DNA of 10,000 nt, taken from positions 1 to 10,000 of the forward strand of contig JAMONC010000154.1 in NCBI GenBank assembly GCA_027066725.1, read 5' to 3'. Positions 5,349 through 10,000 of this stretch are shown piece by piece. The notes beneath the pieces were generated by a model that saw nothing but the letters and a program-made list of their open reading frames with translations, did no database searches and was not told where the DNA came from. The stretch is from Desulfobacterales bacterium (GTDB lineage Bacteria; Desulfobacterota; Dissulfuribacteria; Dissulfuribacterales; JAMONC01). Made by a program: the position numbers and the translations under genes. Each line of letters starts with the position of its first letter. The stretch's first letter is position 1.

Positions 5349-8078
5349 TTATACCTCTGCCCAGTTTTTTCCCCATCCCACAGATACAGTAAGAGGAACA
5401 TCTAATTGTATAACATTCTCCATATTAAATTTAACTATTTTAGCTACCTTCTCACACAAAGATTCATCACATTCTAAAACAAGCTCATCATGAACTTGTA
5501 AAAGTATTTCGGCTTTAATAGATTCTTTCTTAAGAGCCTCATCTACTCTTAACATTGCAAGCTTTATTATATCTGCAGCAGAACCCTGAATCGGAGTATT
5601 TATAGCAGTTCTTTCAGCAAATTCTCTTACAGGCCGTGATTTAGAATTTATATCTGGAATATATCTTCTTCTACCAAGTATAGTAGTAACATAACCCTTT
5701 TCTCTTGCATGATTTATAGCCCAATTCATATATTCTTTTACTTTTGGATATTTCTCAAAATACTTATCTATAAACTCCTTTGCCTTATGACGCTCTATAC
5801 CAAGCTCTTTTGCAAGTCCGTAAGCACTCATACCATAAATAATCCCAAAATTAACAGTCTTTGCAATACGTCTCATTTCTGGTGTAACAAACTCAGGAGA
5901 AACACCAAAGACTTCTGAAGCTGTCTTTCTATGAATATCTTCATCATTTCTAAATGCCTTTAATAAAGCAGGATCTTGAGAATAATGGGCTAACACTCTT
6001 AAATCTATCTGAGAATAATCTGCTGAAATTAGAACATTACCAGGTGCTGCAATAAACAAGGCTCTTATCCGTCTTCCTTCCTCTGTACGTACAGGAATAT
6101 TTTGGAGATTAGGATCACTTGATGAAAGCCTACCAGTTGCAGTAACTGTTTGATTAAATGAAGTATGAATCCTTCCTGTTTCAGGATGGATCATACGTTT
6201 TAATCCATCTACATAAGTAGAATTAAGTTTTAAAAGATTTCTATATTCTAATACCAGCCTAGGTAGTTCATGATAATTAGAAAGCGCTTTTAATACCTCA
6301 ACATCTGTAGAATAACCTGTTTTTTTCTTGGTTTTTTTAATTTGTGGAAGTTTTAGATGTTCAAATAAGACTTCAGCAAGCTGTCTTGTTGAATTTATAT
6401 TAAAATCAACACCAGCTAGTTCTTTAATCCTTTTTTCTAACTCTAAAAGCCTCTTACTAAATTCTTTATGTAGATCATCTAGACCTTGTTGATCTATCAT
6501 AATACCTGCCATTTCCATACGAGCTAACAAGTCAATCAAAGGCACCTCAACCTCTTGAAATAACCTCCATAAATCAGCCTTTTTAAGCCTTTGCCATAAA
6601 ATATCTTTTACAAGTGCTGTAACATGAACATCTTCACAAGAATAATCTTTAGCTATTTCTATAGGTACATAAGAAAAATCTTTTCCTCTTCCAGCATAAT
6701 TCTTTATGACTTCCTTATATGAAAGCATTGTATGGCCTAATATTTCTTGAGAAATTTCATCTAAGTTATGATGATGACGTGAAGGATTTAAAAGATAAGA
6801 AGCGATCATTGTGTCGCCTTCTATTTTATTTAGTTCAGCTCCATTTCTTTTTAAAACAATCTTATCGTATTTAATATTTTGGCCTATCTTATTTATATCT
6901 AAGCTTTCTAATACTGGTTTTAATTTCGATATAACTAGTTCTTTATCCAATTGTTCTTTTACATGTTTATGGGCAATTGGGATATAAAAGGCTTGCGGTG
7001 GCTTAACGCATATTGAGATACCCACAAGTTTTGCTCTCATTGGGAATTCACTTGTAGTTTCTGTATCAATAATAAGTCTTTTTTCCTTTTTAATAAGTTT
7101 GATAACTTCTACTAGTTCCTGCTCCTTTATTACAAGCTTATAAGCATCCTTTGATAGCTCTTCACTACTGTCTCCTACCAGTTCTTTCAAAAGCCTATTG
7201 AATTCTAACTCTGTAAATATTTCCTTTAATGTCTCTAGATCAAATTCCTTTCTTTTAAATTGTTTTAAATCAACTTCTATAGGAACATTCTCCTCCAATG
7301 ATACTAACTTCCTCCAAAGAGGAATATCTTTCTGTGCTTCTTTTAGTTTTTCTCGAAGTCTTTTTTGTTTAACTTTATCAAGATTTGCAAGAAGATTTTC
7401 TATGCTACCAAATTCTTGAATCAATTTAAGTGCTGTTTTGATACCAATTCCAGGTACACCTGGTATGTTATCAGAACTATCTCCACAAAGGGCTAAAACA
7501 TCTAGGTATTGATAAGGTTCTATACCAAAGCGCTTTTTAACCTCATTAAGATCAATAATTTCATCTTTCATAGGATCCCAAATAGTAACTTTGTCACTAA
7601 TAAGTTGAATCAAATCTTTATCCCCGGAAACAATAAGGGTATCTAGATTAAGTTTTTTTACAATTGTTGCAATAATATCATCTGCTTCATAACCTTCCTT
7701 TTCTAATTGACAAAGTCCTAAGGCATCTACAATCTTTCTTATCCAGGGGATCTGAACTACTAAATCATCTGGCATTTCAGGCCTATTTGCTTTGTATTTA
7801 TCATAAAGTTCATGTCTAAAAGTAGGGCCCTTTGCATCCCATACTACAGCAATATTAGTAGGATTTTTCTCTCTTAGAAGTTTTAAAAGCATATTGGTAA
7901 TTCCAAAGATTGCTTTAGTAGGAAAGCCTTTACTAGTTGCTAAATTTTGTCTTATGGCAAAATATGCTCTATACATATAAGAACTTGCATCTACTAGGTA
8001 TAAAGTAGCCTCAAAATAAGCACTTGGTTTTAATAAGCTAGAATTTTTTGAATTTTTGTTCATTTTTTTCTCATTCAT
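5349..8078 (-). CDS. polA: DNA polymerase I with both exonuclease domains
   Basis: Family A polymerase of 909 residues, close to the E. coli length, for gap filling, Okazaki primer removal and repair. The 5' nuclease domain (about 25-300) shows YLVDASSYMYRAYF with Asp30, GYEADDI (129-135), SGDKDL (151-156) and GDSSDNIPGVPGIG (199-212). The 3'-5' exonuclease domain (about 315-500) keeps all acidic residues: DTE (Asp338, Glu340), NIKYD (Asp405), and Tyr479 and Asp483 in YSCED, so proofreading appears intact, unlike in many thermophile PolA proteins that lost it. The polymerase domain has motif A DYSQIDLR (Asp687), motif B with Arg736, Lys740, Phe744 and Tyr748, and motif C QVHDELVLE (Asp864). 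AGGAAG (8090-8085) lies 6 nt before the ATG and supports this start; Met6 has no such site. polA is first in the leftward run, with a weak -10-like TATAAA (8116-8111, minus strand) upstream and no good -35. Confidence 0.97.
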   Translation of the reverse strand: MNEKKMNKNSKNSSLLKPSAYFEATLYLVDASSYMYRAYFAIRQNLATSKGFPTKAIFGITNMLLKLLREKNPTNIAVVWDAKGPTFRHELYDKYKANRPEMPDDLVVQIPWIRKIVDALGLCQLEKEGYEADDIIATIVKKLNLDTLIVSGDKDLIQLISDKVTIWDPMKDEIIDLNEVKKRFGIEPYQYLDVLALCGDSSDNIPGVPGIGIKTALKLIQEFGSIENLLANLDKVKQKRLREKLKEAQKDIPLWRKLVSLEENVPIEVDLKQFKRKEFDLETLKEIFTELEFNRLLKELVGDSSEELSKDAYKLVIKEQELVEVIKLIKKEKRLIIDTETTSEFPMRAKLVGISICVKPPQAFYIPIAHKHVKEQLDKELVISKLKPVLESLDINKIGQNIKYDKIVLKRNGAELNKIEGDTMIASYLLNPSRHHHNLDEISQEILGHTMLSYKEVIKNYAGRGKDFSYVPIEIAKDYSCEDVHVTALVKDILWQRLKKADLWRLFQEVEVPLIDLLARMEMAGIMIDQQGLDDLHKEFSKRLLELEKRIKELAGVDFNINSTRQLAEVLFEHLKLPQIKKTKKKTGYSTDVEVLKALSNYHELPRLVLEYRNLLKLNSTYVDGLKRMIHPETGRIHTSFNQTVTATGRLSSSDPNLQNIPVRTEEGRRIRALFIAAPGNVLISADYSQIDLRVLAHYSQDPALLKAFRNDEDIHRKTASEVFGVSPEFVTPEMRRIAKTVNFGIIYGMSAYGLAKELGIERHKAKEFIDKYFEKYPKVKEYMNWAINHAREKGYVTTILGRRRYIPDINSKSRPVREFAERTAINTPIQGSAADIIKLAMLRVDEALKKESIKAEILLQVHDELVLECDESLCEKVAKIVKFNMENVIQLDVPLTVSVGWGKNWAEV

Positions 8079-8101
8079 GGTATTCTTCCTTTTTAATATA
8101 T

Positions 8102-8130
8102 TTGACTTTCTTTATAGGTTTAAGTATCCT
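8102..8130 (+). promoter_or_regulatory. Candidate sigma-70 promoter for purA
   Basis: TTGACT (8102-8107, 5 of 6 to the -35 consensus), a 17-bp spacer, and TATCCT (8125-8130, 4 of 6 to the -10) point toward purA. The implied start is near 8137, a leader of about 30 nt that holds a G-rich ribosome-binding site (GGGGG, 8157-8161). This leader is too short for a riboswitch. The region is shared with the divergent polA, whose own start would lie close by, so the two may compete. Confidence 0.5.
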
Positions 8131-8166
8131 TGCTTGCTGGAAAAGTAAAGTATAAAGGGGGCAATA

Positions 8167-9459
8167 ATGGCAACTGTGGTGGTGGTCGGCACCCAATGGG
8201 GTGACGAAGGAAAAGGAAAGATTGTTGATCTTTTAACAGAAAAAGCAGATGTAATATGCCGTTTCCAAGGAGGGAACAACGCAGGCCATACATTAATGGT
8301 AGGTGGAGAGAAATGGATATTTCATTTAATACCCTCTGGAATTCTATATCCTGATAAATTATGTCTTATTGGAAACGGCGTTGTTTTAGACCCAAAAGTT
8401 CTTATTGAGGAACTAGAAAATCTGGCTAAAAAAGACAAAGGTGTTGATCCATCTAGGTTAAAAATAAGTCCTAATACACATGTGATAATGCCATATCATA
8501 GAGCACTAGACAATGCAAGAGAGGCTGCAAAGAAAAAGGGTAAGATTGGCACAACTGGAAGGGGTATTGGCCCTTGCTATGAAGATAAGGCTTCAAGAAT
8601 GGGAATAAAGGTTATAGAGCTTTTAAATCCCCAAACTTTTAAAGAAAAATTACAGGAAAATTGTAAGCAGAAAAATTTTATATTAACAAAACTTTTAAAT
8701 TCAGAACCTGTTGATGAAGAAAAAATATATGAGGAATATCAAAGATATGCTGAAATTCTTGCTCCTTTTGTAGAAAATGTCTCTGTAGTACTAAATAAGG
8801 CAAGAAAAGAAGGGAAAAATATATTATTTGAAGGGGCACAAGGGACCCAACTTGATATCGACCATGGTACATATCCATATGTGACTTCATCTAATACTAT
8901 AGCAGGAGGAGCATGTACTGGCTCAGGAATTGGGCCTAAAGATATAGATTTTGTTTTAGGAGTTTCAAAGGCATATACAACAAGGGTTGGAGGTGGCCCA
9001 TTTCCAACAGAGCTTTTTGATAAATATGGTGACCACCTACAACAAAAAGGAGTAGAATTTGGAGCTACTACTGGAAGAAAAAGACGATGTGGTTGGCTAG
9101 ATGCGGTTGTCTTAAACGATGCAGTTCGTCTAAATGGACTTGATGGAATTGCGCTTACAAAACTTGACGTACTTAGTGGATTAGATAAACTGAAAGTATG
9201 TACAGAATATAAAGTAGGTAATAAGACATTTAATAATATGCCCTGCTTTATAAAGGACATAGAAAAAATAGAGCCTATATATAAAGAACTTACTCCTTGG
9301 GAAGAAGATATATCCAATGTAAAGAAATTTGATGAGCTTCCTCAGGCAGCAAAGGATTATATATCTTTTTTAGAAGATATAACAGGAATTAAAGTAGCTA
9401 TAGTCTCTGTTGGGCCAGAACGCTCACAAACTATTATAAAAAGACATCCTTTTATTTAA
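8167..9459 (+). CDS. purA: Adenylosuccinate synthetase
   Basis: Cytoplasmic enzyme joining IMP and aspartate with GTP to form adenylosuccinate, the first committed step from IMP to AMP. It is 430 residues, the standard bacterial length. The N-terminal phosphate loop WGDEGKGK (11-18) holds catalytic Asp13, and NNAGHT (37-42) holds His41. IMP-site signatures TTGRGIGPCYEDK (129-141) and EGAQGTQLDIDHGTYPYVT (222-240) are intact, as are TTGRKRRCGWLD (301-312), the guanine-binding TKLD (331-334) and the C-terminal SVGPERSQT (414-422). The ATG has GGGGG 5 nt upstream. Its neighbour polA is divergent and the rRNA operon is convergent, so it is probably transcribed alone. A hairpin about 70 bp past the stop may also end its transcript. 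No frameshift or missing motif is visible. Confidence 0.98.
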   Translation: MATVVVVGTQWGDEGKGKIVDLLTEKADVICRFQGGNNAGHTLMVGGEKWIFHLIPSGILYPDKLCLIGNGVVLDPKVLIEELENLAKKDKGVDPSRLKISPNTHVIMPYHRALDNAREAAKKKGKIGTTGRGIGPCYEDKASRMGIKVIELLNPQTFKEKLQENCKQKNFILTKLLNSEPVDEEKIYEEYQRYAEILAPFVENVSVVLNKARKEGKNILFEGAQGTQLDIDHGTYPYVTSSNTIAGGACTGSGIGPKDIDFVLGVSKAYTTRVGGGPFPTELFDKYGDHLQQKGVEFGATTGRKRRCGWLDAVVLNDAVRLNGLDGIALTKLDVLSGLDKLKVCTEYKVGNKTFNNMPCFIKDIEKIEPIYKELTPWEEDISNVKKFDELPQAAKDYISFLEDITGIKVAIVSVGPERSQTIIKRHPFI

Positions 9460-9526
9460 CTATAGAAAATAAGGACATTTATTTAAGGTTACCAGTCCTG
9501 TCCTATAAAATTAATAATTATTTAAT

Positions 9527-9560
9527 AAAAAAAACCCCGCTAGAGAAACTAGCGGGGTTT
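9527..9560 (-). terminator. Intrinsic terminator of the rRNA operon, possibly bidirectional
   Basis: A perfect 12-bp stem is formed by 9532-9543 (AAACCCCGCTAG) and 9549-9560 (CTAGCGGGGTTT) around a 5-nt loop. Read on the minus strand, the GC-rich core is followed by eight T's (complement of 9527-9534), the classic form of a strong terminator, 10 nt past the 5S 3' end. Read on the + strand, only three T's follow the core and then AAAA, so termination of purA would be weaker. I infer its main job is to end the rRNA transcript. Confidence 0.88.
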
Positions 9561-9569
9561 AAAATTAAT

Positions 9570-9686
<117 letters not shown>

Positions 9687-9816
9687 ATTGTTTACGTTTT
9701 TATTAAACAAAACCAAATTTTCAAAAAACTATAAATAAATATGGGTCCTGCTTTTGCCTATACATGCCCTTCCCTAGGAGCTTCTTTTATATAGCCTTTT
9801 AATATATAAAGAAATT
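9687..9816 (-). other. 23S-5S spacer without tRNA
   Basis: The spacer of about 130 nt between 23S and 5S is AT-rich and contains no tRNA cloverleaf. An imperfect inverted repeat next to the 23S end pairs TCTTTTATATA (9783-9793) with TATATAAAGA (about 9803-9812), one base bulged. Its position suggests a processing or stem structure around the 23S 3' end, but the matching 5' flank of 23S is outside the window, so this is inference. Confidence 0.6.

Positions 9817-10000
<184 letters not shown>

Noticed and set aside
8079..8166. Riboswitch or purine-regulated leader upstream of purA
   Set aside because: The whole divergent gap is 88 bp and the predicted leader is about 30 nt, too short for a known purine riboswitch.
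8739..9317. Long antisense reading frame of 192 codons inside purA
   Set aside because: It lies wholly opposite a strongly conserved enzyme, has a composition typical of a shadow frame, and shows no ribosome-binding site or recognisable domain.
9472..9504. Repeat AGGACA / TGTCCT downstream of purA as a terminator
   Set aside because: Only 6 bp with a 21-nt loop and no T tract; the hairpin at 9527-9560 is far better.

Overview
This window is ordinary core chromosome from an AT-rich bacterium with compact gene spacing. It shows no insertion sequence, phage, CRISPR or toxin-antitoxin signature. The proteins (an outer-membrane-type lipoprotein paired with a GlrK/QseE-like kinase, a stand-alone FeoA, PilZ and PgeF) suggest a Gram-negative bacterium. 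The 5S and 23S rRNA segments look far richer in G+C than the coding DNA, a contrast often seen in low-GC thermophiles. A thermophilic, low-GC Desulfovibrionales-type Desulfobacterota is my best guess, but this is inference; the 23S fragment could be used to test it.

Layout. Positions 1-152 are a non-coding leader with a plausible sigma-70 promoter. On the + strand, 153-2586 holds a three-gene run: a membrane sensor histidine kinase, a lipoprotein that overlaps it by 4 bp, and a stand-alone FeoA. The first two resemble the E. coli GlrK(QseE)-QseG pair, but no response regulator is visible. On the - strand, 8078 down to 2599 is a tight six-gene run: polA, a PilZ-domain protein, pncA (nicotinamidase), a 61-residue small protein, pgeF and a 100-residue unknown protein. 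Gaps are 10, 21, 0, -4 and 71 bp, which suggests one transcript with translational coupling in the middle. It converges on feoA with only 12 bp between the stop codons.

An 88-bp divergent intergenic region separates polA from purA (+ strand, 8167-9459). purA converges on the tail of an rRNA operon on the - strand: the 3' end of 23S (9817-10000, running off the window), a 130-bp spacer with no tRNA, 5S (about 9570-9686), and a strong hairpin terminator at 9527-9560.

The functions are mostly housekeeping: DNA repair and replication (PolA), NAD salvage (PncA), peptidoglycan quality control or purine nucleoside chemistry (PgeF), AMP synthesis (PurA), ribosomal RNA and ferrous iron uptake (FeoA). 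The less familiar parts are the kinase-lipoprotein-FeoA grouping, the c-di-GMP receptor next to polA, and the two small unknown proteins. I found no convincing new biological system.
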